The notes beneath the pieces were generated by a model. The model worked only from the letters and a program-made list of their open reading frames with translations, was not told where the DNA came from and ran no database searches. Shown here piece by piece: positions 1 to 8,917 of a stretch of 38,463 bases of DNA. The DNA is from Bacillus sp. JCM 19058 (GTDB lineage: Bacteria; Bacillota; Bacilli; Bacillales_H; Bacillaceae_D): assembly GCA_001310555.1 (NCBI GenBank), contig BAXO01000056.1:1-38463 (forward strand). The letters are read 5' to 3'. The stretch's first letter is position 1, and each line of letters begins with the position of its first letter. Position numbers and translations under genes: made by a program.

Positions 1-330
1 CTCGGTGATGCAGATGATAAGGAGTTAGGCGACGATCCTTCACGCGGTGATGCAGATGATAAGGAATCAGGTGGTAATCTTCCTCGTGATGACTCTGATG
101 ATAACCATTCAGGTGGCAATCCTTCTCGTACTGAATCCGATGAAGACCGTTATAGTAACAGCGGAGGTGTCGACAAAAAAGAGTCATTGGACGAACGAGG
201 CAGCTTACTTCCTAATACAGCAACATCGACGCTGTTCTATCTCTCTTTAGGAATCGTAATAACGGTAATGTCCGCATTGATTCTCTTGTTCTTGAGCTTA
301 AGAAACCGTAATAAGAGCAGGTCAGTATAA
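1..330 (+). CDS. C-terminus of LPNTA-type sortase-anchored surface protein (5' end outside window)
   Basis: This reading frame is open from base 1 to a TAA at 328-330 and has no start in the window. It ends with a classic cell-wall sorting signal: LPNTA (codons at about 208-222), a hydrophobic stretch of about 20 residues, and a basic tail RNRNKSRSV. Before it comes an Asp/Gly/Ser-rich region with 14-residue repeats (GDADDKE-type). LPNTA, rather than LPxTG, is the signal used by class D-type Bacillus sortases such as B. anthracis SrtC, so covalent attachment to peptidoglycan, possibly linked to sporulation, is inferred. No sortase gene is visible nearby. The acidic repeats look like a spacer or cation-binding stalk; the functional N-terminal part is not seen. 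Confidence 0.85.
   Translation, partial: LGDADDKELGDDPSRGDADDKESGGNLPRDDSDDNHSGGNPSRTESDEDRYSNSGGVDKKESLDERGSLLPNTATSTLFYLSLGIVITVMSALILLFLSLRNRNKSRSV
4..129 (+). repeat. 42-bp tandem repeats coding 14-residue acidic units
   Basis: Three in-frame 42-bp units occupy 4-45, 46-87 and 88-129, with a degenerate fourth after them. Units one and two both begin GDADDKE; unit three begins DDSDDNH; all end with a Pro/Ser/Arg-type triplet. The array continues beyond the left edge, so copy number is unknown. Confidence 0.8.
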
Positions 331-362
331 AGAGTTCATACGTTTTCTAATCGTTTGGCTAG

Positions 363-402
363 GAAAGAGAAGAGCAAAATGATCTTCTCTTTCGCCTTTT
401 TC
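363..402 (+). terminator. Rho-independent terminator of the surface protein gene
   Basis: Perfect 11-bp stem (GAAAGAGAAGA at 363-373 with TCTTCTCTTTC at 383-393), a 9-base loop and a following GCCTTTTT, 33 bases after the stop codon. Confidence 0.8.
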
Positions 403-442
403 GTAACTCCACTTTCTAGGTTAAATCTCATAATACAAGTGT

Positions 443-470
443 GCGCATTTCAAAGGGATGCGCCTTTTTT
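443..470 (+). terminator. second intrinsic terminator
   Basis: Stem GCGCAT (443-448) with ATGCGC (458-463), then CTTTTTT. It lies close behind the first terminator with no gene between, so it is probably the end of a lost gene. Confidence 0.65.
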
Positions 471-474
471 ATAG

Positions 475-513
475 AAACGGAGCTAGTTTGAGTAAATTAG
501 CTACCGTTTTTTT
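475..513 (+). terminator. third intrinsic terminator in tandem
   Basis: AAACGG-AGCTA (475-485) pairs with TAGCT-A-CCGTTT (498-509) with one bulged A, followed by a T run to 513. Three terminators within 150 bases suggest deletion of the genes they once ended. Confidence 0.55.
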
Positions 514-530
514 CATATTAATGTGATGCG

Positions 531-707
531 ATGATTCAATTACAATTGCTCGGATTAGGAGGAGTGGTTCACGCCGTAGGTGCAGCACTAATTGCCCTGT
601 TATGTTGGTTTAGTGGCTTGCTATTATCTATGATTTTGGAGAAAAGAGGAAAACCAGGACCCGCAGATGTCCTACTTCGACGTCTGATTTATTCACGCAA
701 AGCCTAA
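531..707 (+). pseudogene. DUF418-family membrane protein, C-terminal remnant
   Basis: A 58-codon frame from ATG 531 to TAA 705-707 encodes a membrane segment followed by KRGKPGPADVLLRRLIY. A glycine-proline-acidic motif followed by LLRRLtY just before the stop is the signature of the DUF418 C-terminus (YrkO/YxaH-like membrane proteins of about 350-400 residues). The frame is closed just upstream by TAA at 519-521 and no other part of such a gene is visible, so this is a 3' relic. No ribosome binding site precedes the ATG. The assignment rests on recognising the tail motif only. Confidence 0.45.
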
Positions 708-821
708 AACAGTTCAAATAGAAAGACGGTTTTCTATGCTTAGGAAAGTTTACTTTCGATATTTAGGGGATATGATCGGTTTCGCTTTCGATTAGCTACC
801 TTCGACCATAGTCGTAGTATG

Positions 822-849
822 GGTCTTAGTATTACTAAGGCCTTTTTTT
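822..849 (+). terminator. terminator-like hairpin before the DHA2 exporter
   Basis: GGTCTTAGT (822-830) pairs with ACTAAGGCC (834-842), one G-T pair, loop of three, followed by seven T (843-849). The stretch 708-936 holds no gene that I can see; this hairpin insulates the exporter gene from upstream transcription. Confidence 0.65.
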
Positions 850-936
850 GTATGGGAAGTTTAGACAATCAGTGGATTTAATTGGAATGAGTCCGTGTCA
901 CAATATGAATAGATTTACAGTAGGGAGTGAAGACAA

Positions 937-2561
937 ATGAACAACACTGAAAATAGCAATATAATGAAAGAAGCCCCCTCTCGGCGACCTGGCGTGAGTG
1001 GGTAGGCTGGTAGCTTGATGCTGCCGATTTTCATGCTAGCCACAGACATGGGTGGATTATTCCTCGCTATCCCTACCATTACCGCTGATTTAACACCAAG
1101 CAGTACACAAATGCTGTGGATTCTTCACATTGGCGAGCTCTTAACCGTCGGATTTGTACTAACGATGGGGCGTTTGGCTGATCGCATCGGGAGGCGCAGG
1201 CTGCTCGTGATCGGCGTGGCGGTATATGGGATAGCGTCTGTCGCTGCGGCGTTTTCGACCAGCACTTGGATGCTGATTGCCACTCGGGCGTTACTTGGCA
1301 TAGCGGCTGCGACGATCACACCATCTACGATGTCTTTGTTACGTAATATGTTCCCAGATCCGAAGCAATTCTCGATTGCGATCGCAGTGAACTTGAGTGC
1401 TTTTTCCGCTGGGTTGACATTAGGTCCGCCAATCGGTGGTCTGTTGCTAGATCACTTCTGGTGGGGTGCGATATTCCTCGCCAATGTGCCGGCTGCCCTC
1501 GTATTTTTATTGGGAGCCCGTTTGCTCCCTACCTATCGTAATTCTAACGTCGGACGTCTCGATCTCGTCAGTGTGGCATTGTCCCTTCTTGCTCTGATGG
1601 CCATTATTTTCGGACTGCAGGAAATCGCGCAGAATGGATTCGCTGTTCTTTACGTCAGTGCGGTTGTAGCTGGCATAGCTTCGGGGTCGTCTTTGTTCGC
1701 AGGCAGTTCCATCTGAAGAATCCGTTGTTAGATTTAACAATGTTTCGGGCACCAGCGTTCTCTATCTCATTGCTCGCAGTTATGTTTGTGCTTTTCCTAA
1801 ACGGTGGACCTGATATGCTTTTCACTCAATATTTGCAAACAGTTCTTGGACTCTCCCCAACTCAGGCAGGCATGCTGCTCATTATACCTGCGATTCTTGC
1901 ACTTGTGGGGACTTTAGTGGCACCAGTACTTACACGTTTGATGCGCCCAGCCTTCGCCATGGCAGCGGGACTCATCGTTGCAGTAGGAGGGGCAGCGTTG
2001 ATCATGCTAACTGCAAATGATGCGAGTGCTGGCATCCTTATTATCGGGGTTTCGCTCATCTCACTTGGTGGAGGACCGGCGATGACAATTGGCAGCGAAT
2101 TGCTTGTTTCCAGTGTATCGGTGGAGCGCGCGGGTTCTGCATCGGCAATGCAAGATGTTGGCACTGGACTCGGCAATGCACTTGGGATCGCGTTCCTTGG
2201 CAGTATCGGTATGTTAATTTACCGAAGGGGGTTAGCTGATTCGATCCCGCAAGGAGTATCTCCAGAAGAAACAAACGCGGCAATGGAAAGCATCGGTGCT
2301 GCCATCGCGGTTGCCGAACAGTATCCTGCTGAGAAGCGGGCGGAGTTGCTCGAAGCGATGCAGGCATCATTTACTTTTGGTATACAGGTCGTGTATGCGA
2401 TCGCTGCTCTGGGCATGATTATGTTGGCTATCATGGTCGTGTGGAAGCTTCGCCATTTACGCAATGACGCTGCTGACTCGTCCGATTCGGAAAACCAAAC
2501 GGACCAAGCAGTTGGTACAGATGACCAAAATGACGCGAAAGATAAAGTGTATAGTACCTAA
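937..2561 (+). pseudogene. DHA2-family MFS multidrug exporter (14 TMS), frameshifted
   Basis: Two long frames (1018-1716 and 1725-2561) read as one 14-helix drug:proton antiporter of the QacA/SmvA type. Motif A (GRLADRIGRRR) follows TM2 and the antiporter motif C (GLTLGPPIGG) lies in TM5. Joining them needs one base added near 1684-1689 in a G run, giving VVFVRRQFHLKNPLLDL. The natural start is probably ATG 937, after GGGAGTGAAG. From there the frame hits TAG at 1003, but shifting by one base near 988 gives WREWVG and shifting back near 1009 gives AVLMLPIF, so two compensating losses (1 and 2 bases) garble the N-terminus. The C-terminal tail is hydrophilic and acidic. Its GC content is clearly higher than that of the AT-rich gene at 3806. 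No adjacent regulator is seen. Confidence 0.8.
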
Positions 2562-2615
2562 AAACAGTAAATGAATTGACACAATGACTTTAAGCAGCTG
2601 AGCTCAGGTTTAATT

Positions 2616-2655
2616 CCCAACTTTTCCTTTATCTCAGTGAAAGGTTGGGGTTTTT
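2616..2655 (+). terminator. terminator of the DHA2 exporter
   Basis: CCCAACTTTTC (2616-2626) pairs with GAAAGGTTGGG (2639-2649) with one G-T pair, followed by G and TTTTT. It sits about 55 bases after the stop codon. Confidence 0.8.
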
Positions 2656-2767
2656 ACTAGAATCCAGTATCATGAGTATGATGAATATTTTTGTGCGTCT
2701 AGTTCTGGATGTAGTTAAAGGTTTCAAAGCTGTTGGCATTAAATAATATAACAATTTCACGGAACTT

Positions 2768-2808
2768 AGAGAAGGTGATCCCCGTTTAATACAGGAATCA
2801 TCTTCTCT
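2768..2808. repeat. 12-bp inverted repeat with 17-base loop
   Basis: AGAGAAGGTGAT (2768-2779) and ATCATCTTCTCT (2797-2808) can pair with one G-T wobble. Neither side has a T run, so it is not a standard terminator. It lies downstream of the convergent VOC gene; function unknown. Confidence 0.5.
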
Positions 2809-2873
2809 ATGTGGTATAATCTTTTACACAGGGTACGCCTTTAATTCTAGTTAACCGTTCTTACAATAAATAC

Positions 2874-3288
2874 TTACTTAATAGATTTAATCCACCAAAT
2901 GTTCCTAAATGGATCGACGAAGCCTCCCATGCTTTCATTATCTTCGGTGACCTCTATGAGGGAAGTTGCTCCTGCGTCCATGGCTTTCTTATATGTATCA
3001 GCAACATCGTTAACAAAAGCCTGCATTTGGATAGGCACAAGACCATCAGTATTGATATCGCCACATACGCCTGGTCCACAGCTTCCATCATAAGAAGTAT
3101 CAGCAAAGTAAATCGTACTACCTCCTATTCTCATTTCTGCATGAATGACACCCTCTGTATCTCCCGCCTTTTCAACAGCTACTACTTCAGAATCGAAGAC
3201 TTTTTTTGGTGAAATTAATAAATTTAGGTGCGCTTAGTACCATGAAGTAGGGGACAATCAATGGAGTTCTTTGTGGTGGCCTATTCAT
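2874..3288 (-). pseudogene. VOC-family (PhnB/glyoxalase-like) protein, single frameshift
   Basis: Read from ATG 3288-3286 (AAGGAG upstream) the protein starts MNRPPQRTPLIVPYFMV and enters a run of seven A (complement of 3201-3207). With six A the frame continues as KKVFDSEVVAVEKAGDTEGV and then IGGSTIYFADTS, ending with GGFVDPFRNIWWI before TAA. This is the PhnB-type vicinal oxygen chelate fold: about 137 residues, the substrate-binding strand GGSTIYFAD and the C-terminal DPFRNIWWI strand. VOC proteins of this type include fosfomycin, bleomycin and glyoxalase relatives; the substrate cannot be told. It stands alone, convergent with the DHA2 exporter. The single extra A is probably a sequencing error. 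Confidence 0.8.
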
Positions 3289-3316
3289 TTTAAACAGCTC
3301 CTTATATATAGAATGT

Positions 3317-3348
3317 AATAAGGGGATTTAAATCACCTTATTTTTTAT
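3317..3348 (+). terminator. AT-rich palindrome followed by T run
   Basis: AATAAGGGGATTT (3317-3329) and AAATCACCTTATT (3330-3342) form a near-perfect dyad followed by TTTT. It lies just upstream of the VOC gene start, so it could be an operator for that minus-strand gene rather than a terminator. Confidence 0.35.
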
Positions 3349-3456
3349 AATATAATATTGGTGCAAATGATAAGGTTTTAATAGAAAACATTATTTTAAC
3401 AAGGATTTAATTTAGAAAAACGCCATCAACTTTAAAGGTGAATGATAAGGGAGTGA

Positions 3457-3677
3457 ATGTTAAGGCGAATGCGAAATGGCCCAAAAGCAACATATTGGCA
3501 TAAGAGCTTAAATGATGAAGCTTTGGAGGCATGATACTAAAATTAGAAGAGTGGTAAGTGGGTATCGAATTTGTACGAGGCCTAGATCCAGAAGCTGCTC
3601 CTTCTGATGAGTCAGAGGTTTATTACAAATTCCCAGGAGTTTTCCTCGATATGATCTGTACTGCAAGATCCAAATAA
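3457..3677 (+). pseudogene. degenerate coding debris, possibly a toxin C-terminus
   Basis: Two short frames sit close together before the next gene: 3457-3534, containing RRMRNGPKATYWHKSL, and 3558-3677, containing FVRGLDPEAAPSDESEVYYK. Both have protein-like composition but no good start signals, and they are in different frames. The first vaguely resembles the end of secreted polymorphic toxins of Bacillus, which would fit an immunity gene next door, but the match is too short to trust. The rest of 3289-3805 shows no gene. Confidence 0.25.
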
Positions 3678-3805
3678 ACTTGTAGTAATAAATGCTCTGA
3701 AAAAGACTGCCACTATTGACTTTGAGAACTTATCAATGAGTATAATCAATCAATTGATATTTCTAATAAAAAGCCAATACGATTCCATGAAAAAGGAGAA
3801 GTTAA

Positions 3806-4411
3806 ATGAAATTTAACCAACTTAAAATATATAACTATCACGGCTTGGAGGACATACGTCTTTTTAGAGTGAAAACAGAAAATGTGAAATTATGGAATGA
3901 ACAAGTGTTGGTATTTGACGTTAGAAATGATAATTATAATTCAATATTGAGAAATTATTCTTTCTACGATAAATGGTTCGAAATTAATTGTACTTTTGAT
4001 ATGAAAGGTAACCTTCTTCCCGAAAATGGCCCAATAGAATGGAGCTTTAATTGTGATATATGTTCACCGTGCTTTAGTTTTGAAAACAATATTTATAATA
4101 TAGATCTTGAACTTGATGTGCTGGTAAACCCTAACGGGAAGGACTTTATCATAATAGATGAAGAGGACTTTAAGGATGAAATAAAAAGAAATAATATTAC
4201 ATCCTTTGAAGAAAAAGGGGCTTTAGCTGGGTTAAGCAATCTAATTGAAATTATAAAAAGCGGGGGGTTAATCAATTTTCTAAATGACATCTATCCTTTT
4301 GTTGATGTAACAAATTGTACAAGCTCATTACCTATGGAAAAACTGACCCAAAAAGAAGGATCGCTTTTTGAAAAAGAGATTAGACATACTTTGTATGGAA
4401 AAAGGAAATGA
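3806..4411 (+). CDS. DUF402-like protein of unknown function
   Basis: This intact 201-codon gene has AAAAAGGAG nine bases before ATG 3806. The middle holds NIDLELDVLVNPNGKDF followed by IIDEEDF at about residues 94-118, which resembles the DUF402 pattern (a D-x-x-L-D-x-x-V strand, then D-E-D-E/D-F). Characterised DUF402 proteins are nucleoside tri/diphosphate phosphatases (S. aureus Sa1684/Ntdp) or the FomD hydrolase, which use such acidic clusters to bind divalent metals. The N-terminal 60 residues and the Cys pair CDICSPC at about 84-90 are not typical, so this may be a distant or different family, for instance an immunity protein. The gene is markedly more AT-rich than its neighbours, a hint of recent acquisition. 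Confidence 0.5.
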   Translation: MKFNQLKIYNYHGLEDIRLFRVKTENVKLWNEQVLVFDVRNDNYNSILRNYSFYDKWFEINCTFDMKGNLLPENGPIEWSFNCDICSPCFSFENNIYNIDLELDVLVNPNGKDFIIIDEEDFKDEIKRNNITSFEEKGALAGLSNLIEIIKSGGLINFLNDIYPFVDVTNCTSSLPMEKLTQKEGSLFEKEIRHTLYGKRK

Positions 4412-4462
4412 ATCTAAAAACTTTTAATTTCTATAACTAGATCTCTTTAAGACAAGGGTTAC

Positions 4463-5416
4463 CTATAAACCTTTTTTTCTTGTGTTTAGTAACAATTGAG
4501 AGACGACAGCAAGTACAGGTAATTCAATCAAGGGCCCTATAACTAAAGCTAATGCAATTAACGGTTGGTCTGGGAAAGCAGTTACAGCAATCGCTAATGC
4601 TACGGGTGAATTACGTGCGATTGTGGTTAGATTTAAGCTCACTGTATCTTCATAAGAAAACTTTAGTATTTTGCCAGCGATCTTTGCCAATAAAAAGTTA
4701 ATAATAAAGTAAAGCAGTATAGGGGTTATTAAGATATATATAATTTCAAGATTGTTCGTTAAATATGAACCTTGTGAGGCAAACATAGCAGTAATAGCTA
4801 ATGATAAGAAAAAGATTTGAGCAGAGGAAAAGAAAGGTAAGACTCTCTCTTTCAATAGAGTTACCTTATTTCTCAGTATAAAGCGTGTCAATTGTGCAAG
4901 CGAAAAAGGAATAAATAGAACGAATACTACGCTCTCTATTATAGTAGATAACGAAACAGATTGAAGCGTACCTGCAAAAATAAATAAATAAACAGGTAAC
5001 AGTAAAACTTGCAATATCAAATTAATCGGCAGGACAGAAGTCGATAATGAAAGATTGCCTTTAGCTATCGAAGTGAAGACTAAATACCAATCCGTACATG
5101 GTGTGACCATTAACATGATAAATCCAACCCACAATGCAGGGTGTTCTGCAAGGAAAATCGCACCTAGTCCCCAAGCGAATAACGGGGTCCAAATAAAATT
5201 CATGATAGTATTAGCGCTTAAAAAGCGTATATTTTTAAATGCATTTTTTAGTTGAGTTAAAGGAATCGTTAAAAATAATCCATAAAGCATTAACAATAAG
5301 AATGGAATAATGAATGATTCTGCATTATTTTCAAAAAAAGCAAATTGACCTAGCATGAGTCCAATTCCTATTGCAAATAAAATAATGACCGTCTGTAGCT
5401 TCTCTAATATACTCAT
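4463..5416 (-). CDS. arsenic-resistance/bile-acid:sodium symporter family permease (ACR3-like)
   Basis: A 317-residue integral membrane protein with about ten hydrophobic helices and short loops, started by ATG 5416-5414 after a good GGAGG. It belongs to the BASS superfamily, with the typical VTPCTDWYLVFT segment at about residues 105-116 (an invariant Cys in a helix break, as in the arsenite carriers ACR3) and NLTTIARNSPVALAIA in the second inverted repeat. NCBI usually names such Bacillus proteins arsenic resistance protein. No ArsR or ArsC gene is near, so arsenite export is only a family-based guess. The 7-T run near its 3' end (4472-4478) could alter the last few residues; another 7-base run at about 5334-5340 is in frame and looks correct. 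Confidence 0.75.
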   Translation of the reverse strand: MSILEKLQTVIILFAIGIGLMLGQFAFFENNAESFIIPFLLLMLYGLFLTIPLTQLKNAFKNIRFLSANTIMNFIWTPLFAWGLGAIFLAEHPALWVGFIMLMVTPCTDWYLVFTSIAKGNLSLSTSVLPINLILQVLLLPVYLFIFAGTLQSVSLSTIIESVVFVLFIPFSLAQLTRFILRNKVTLLKERVLPFFSSAQIFFLSLAITAMFASQGSYLTNNLEIIYILITPILLYFIINFLLAKIAGKILKFSYEDTVSLNLTTIARNSPVALAIAVTAFPDQPLIALALVIGPLIELPVLAVVSQLLLNTRKKGL

Positions 5417-5860
5417 AACATATCCTCCGAGTTTGGTAGAGGTGTCGTATTCGATTGTTTCTATGCATAATACATGGATGCTATTAATTTTCAGATCACC
5501 AGCACTTCACGATTGAAGAATGCAGTATATGTTTTACAAACGAGTGGCCGGCAGCAATAGCATTTTGTGGCAGGCAGAAACGTTAAAAGAAGCTGCGCTC
5601 CTTGCTTTGTTCTCTTTACTCTTAGTCGAGGAATATTGTGACAAATGTCAGTAGTATCTCAAGCCTATTATATATATATTTAGATATGTATACAAAAGTT
5701 GTTGATTTGAATAGGGAATTAGGCAATGCCACATTTGATGATATCAACGGTTAACAAAGCACGGTTAGAATAGCGGCGTGCTTTGTAGGTTCGTCCATAG
5801 CTGGCAAGGTAGGGTGCTGTTGTCGAATCTAGTTAAAATAAATTCAGGAGTGAGAATGAG
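5417..5860. other. intergenic region with a 10-bp hairpin
   Basis: No convincing gene is present. A perfect inverted repeat ACAAAGCACG (5754-5763) / CGTGCTTTGT (5777-5786) with a 13-base loop lies about 70 bases before the CPBP gene. It lacks a T run on either strand, so it is either a degenerate terminator or a regulatory site. Confidence 0.4.
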
Positions 5861-6757
5861 ATGGGAACTGACTATACGATCCTGTTTCCGAAATGGGGGC
5901 GATTAATAGGAATAATAAGTTTTTTAATCATCTTTTTAGCTTCCCTTTGGTTAATTTGGAGCGGGAACATAGGTATTCGATATTCCGGTGATCATGAAGG
6001 AACAATACCTATTTGGAACAAATGGGTACCCGCTGTTGTTGGGATTATTCTTGTTCGTCTCATTCCTTTTCGCCTTGAGAGCGATAATCCGCTTTATGAC
6101 TTGAATCAGAGAATCCTTACGATCCAAGCATCGGTTTTAGTAATGGGGGGAGTGTTATTCACAACCTCTCTTCTCATCGTAAGTGGGCAAGGGTGGGAAT
6201 CCGAGTTTTGGTACCTTGGACTTAAGCTCGTTTTGTTACTGATTATGCCTTGGCTTATGTTCAATGTTTATCAATCCAATCAAACAAATCGACCTAGACC
6301 TACAAAACCTCATTCATTTACTCGGTCTTGGTTGGCACCGCTCATTGTCTCAAGTGTCTGGTTTTATTTGAGCTTCTATTCTATATTTGCCATGCCTAGT
6401 GTTCCGACTGGACTAGCCGATCCGAGCATGTTGATTATTCCATTGCTAAGTGGCTTTCTCATTAACAGTGTACTAGAAGAAATTTTTTATAGGGTTTGGC
6501 TGCAAACCCGTTTGGAAAGGTTACTAGGAACGTGGCCGGCGATCCTCCTTACGTCCATTCTTTGGGCTAGCTGGCACATTGCAATCCATGGAACTGGGCA
6601 ATGGGATATCGATGCGGCAACAGTGCTCGCTAACCATGGAGTCACAGGCTTATTCTTTGGCTATTTATGGGCACGGTATCGAAACGTCTGGGTCTTAATA
6701 ATTATCCACGGTCTAATAAATGCACCTCCTCATTATATTCTTGAAATATTTTTTTAA
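5861..6757 (+). CDS. CPBP-family intramembrane metalloprotease
   Basis: A 298-residue membrane protein preceded by TTCAGGAGTGAGAATGAG. The C-terminal third carries the CPBP (CAAX protease and bacteriocin-processing, Abi) signature: EEIFYR at residues 206-211 (E206, E207, R211), His239 in LWASWHI, and HGLIN with H283 and N287. These residues build the metal site of the Rce1-type glutamate protease inside the membrane. About seven hydrophobic segments are visible, and residues 1-150 form an extra N-terminal membrane region. In Gram-positives such proteins often process or confer immunity to peptides; no bacteriocin gene is near, so the substrate is unknown. Both ends look intact. Confidence 0.8.
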   Translation: MGTDYTILFPKWGRLIGIISFLIIFLASLWLIWSGNIGIRYSGDHEGTIPIWNKWVPAVVGIILVRLIPFRLESDNPLYDLNQRILTIQASVLVMGGVLFTTSLLIVSGQGWESEFWYLGLKLVLLLIMPWLMFNVYQSNQTNRPRPTKPHSFTRSWLAPLIVSSVWFYLSFYSIFAMPSVPTGLADPSMLIIPLLSGFLINSVLEEIFYRVWLQTRLERLLGTWPAILLTSILWASWHIAIHGTGQWDIDAATVLANHGVTGLFFGYLWARYRNVWVLIIIHGLINAPPHYILEIFF

Positions 6758-6779
6758 TTAATGGACGGACGGAATAAAG

Positions 6780-6811
6780 GGAACTGCTAAATATATAAAT
6801 AGCAGTTCCTT
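6780..6811 (+). terminator. terminator-like hairpin after CPBP gene
   Basis: GGAACTGCTA (6780-6789) pairs with TAGCAGTTCC (6800-6809) around a 10-base AT loop. The trailing T run is only two bases. Between it and the M3 peptidase end at 7028 I see no gene. Confidence 0.6.
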
Positions 6812-7027
6812 GAGTCGTGGAATACCAAAAATTCCTTCATGAAATTCGAAGTGTCTATTCAAACGATGTGAAGGCGGCTAAGGAGAGGAATAACATCCAA
6901 AGCATTTCCGATAGTCCTTCGTAATCGTTCGATGGATATGGTAGTGAATGAATTGACTTTATATTTTTTTTGAAATATAGTTAAAGGTTTTTTTAGAAAA
7001 TAAACGGTGACCATGCTAAGTATGTCA

Positions 7028-8727
7028 TTACAATGCTTTATCATCAATGGAGTCAAGCCATTCCTCAATAGTGCCGACAGCCTCTCTAACAGTCCCTTCT
7101 TCAAATGGTGAACGGAGGTTGGCTGCTTTGACTAGATCTAGGAATGATTTTGAGCCGCCAAGCTTGCATAAATTTAAATAATCATTCCATGCTGTTTCGC
7201 TATTCTCACGTGACCTTTTCCAAAACTGGAAGGCGCAAATTGCGCTAGCGTATAGTCTATATAATAGAACGGAGCTTCGTAAATGTGACCTTGTCTTTGC
7301 CAAAAACCTCCTGCTTCCAAATAGGAATTCCCGTCATAATCACGATGCGGAAGGTACGTTTCTTCCAATCCTCTCCATGCCTCTTTACGTTCATCAGGTG
7401 TCCAATGCGGATTTTCGTAAACGAGATGCTGAAATTCGTCAACTGCTACTCCATACGGTAAGAATTGAAGACCATCCGCTAGGTGGGAGTACTTATATTT
7501 TTCTGTGTCCTCTTTAAAAAATAACTCCATCCACGGCCATGTAATAAATTCCATGCTCATCGAATGAATTTCTGCGGCTTCGTGAGTTGGGAATAAGTAT
7601 TCAGGAATTCCGATGTCTCTACTTAAATAGGTTTGGAAGGCATGACCAGCTTCGTGTGTTAGTACATCGATATCGGCAGAGGTTCCGTTAAAGTTGGCGA
7701 AAATAAAAGGTGAACGATGATTTTCGATGAACGTACAGTAGCCACCCGCCTCTTTGCCTTTTTTTCGCTTCGAGATCCATTAATTTGCGATCAAGCATAA
7801 ACTGGAAAAATTCTTTCGTTTCTGAAGATAGTTCTTCATACATTTTTTTTCCGTTTTCAATGATCCATTCTGGTGTTCCTTTAGGCTTTGCGTTCCCTGT
7901 ATTAAACTTAAAACTCTCATCATAGTATTTCAGTGAACCTACACCGATCCGGCTCGCTTGTTTTTCGTATAGTTTGGATACCAGTGGTACGATCACATCT
8001 CGAACTTGCTGACGGAACACCTCTACCATTTCTGAATGATAACCGATTCTTAGCATACGTATATAGCCCAGTTCTACAAAGTTTTTGTATCCAAGTGAAG
8101 TTGCAATCTCGTGCCGTACTTTTACTAGCTGGTCATAAATATCATCAAATTTGGAAGCATGACTTTCGAAAAAAAACCCGCACTGGCATTCACGGCTTCC
8201 TTTCGAATGCTGCGATCTCTATCCTGCGTGAACGGTCCAAGCTGAGCTAATGTGTAAGTCTTGCCATTAAACTCGACTTCTGCTGATGCGACGAGCTTGG
8301 CATACTCGGATGATAATTTATTTTCCCTTTGAAGCAGGCTAATGACCTCTGAAGAAAATGCCTGTATTTCGAATTCAGCAATTTGAAATAGTTGCGATCC
8401 CCATTGTTTTTCAAGTTCATCGCGAAAAGGAGATTGGATTAATTCTTTGTAAAAGTCTGTGTTCAATTCTTTTATTTCCGGTTCTACCTCATCAAAGAAA
8501 TCGCGTTCCTTTTGATAAAACTCGTTATTCGTATCGACGGATGAACGAATGTAAACGAGATTGAACAACGTCGATAGTCGGTTACGAAATTTGTTTATCG
8601 CCTCAATCGCTTTCGTTGCTTCCTCTGATGAGTTAGCGCTAGAAAAGGTTTGAAGAAGCTTCTCAAACTTAGCTTTTTCTTCCTGCAAATCTGGTCGTTC
8701 ATACGTGTAATTTTCAAATGTTTTCAT
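7028..8727 (-). pseudogene. M3-family oligoendopeptidase (PepF-type), three frameshifts
   Basis: Four frames read as one zinc metallopeptidase of about 565 residues, the normal length for the PepF/M3 oligoendopeptidases that cut short peptides in the cytoplasm. It begins MKTFENYTYERPDLQ at ATG 8727, after AAAGGGGG. The zinc motif HEAGH is encoded at 7656-7642 (HExxH, with the rest of the site further on). Frame breaks: an 8-base run at 8169-8176 (six gives AGFFESHASKFDDIYDQL); a 7-base run at 7759-7765 (six gives EAKKGKEAGGYCTFI); and a one-base loss near 7236 (restoring it gives LAQICAFQFWKRS). The stop is TAA at 7030-7028. Monocistronic. The homopolymer pattern suggests the gene is really intact. 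Confidence 0.85.
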
Positions 8728-8856
8728 GAAAATCCCCCTTTATATGTAATATTCGACGTATTATTAGAATTCCTTTAATAACATTTTAAGAGTAAAAGCG
8801 AAAGCGTTTGGGTATAAGAACCTTGACTAATTGCTATTCTAAAGCTGCGGTTTCTC

Positions 8857-8895
8857 TTGACATTCTTATTCAATGTAACTATTATAGTTTTATTG
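8857..8895 (+). promoter_or_regulatory. promoter and overlapping operator of the Rrf2 gene
   Basis: TTGACA (8857-8862), a 17-base spacer and TATTAT (8880-8885) form a strong sigma-A promoter. A dyad CAATGTAACT (8871-8880), five bases, AGTTTTATTG (8886-8895) covers the -10 box. The same 10-5-10 motif recurs before the exporter gene at 9395-9419, so autoregulation by the Rrf2 protein is likely. Confidence 0.75.
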
Positions 8896-8917
8896 GGAAA
8901 GAAAGGGAGCGAACATT

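Noticed and set aside
1125..2464. Several long antisense open frames opposite the DHA2 exporter
   Set aside because: They mirror a GC-richer coding strand, have no ribosome binding sites and overlap a clear transporter family match.
6859..7104. Minus-strand frame of 81 codons overlapping the end of the M3 peptidase
   Set aside because: Its first part is an alternate frame of the peptidase and the remainder has no family resemblance or start signal.
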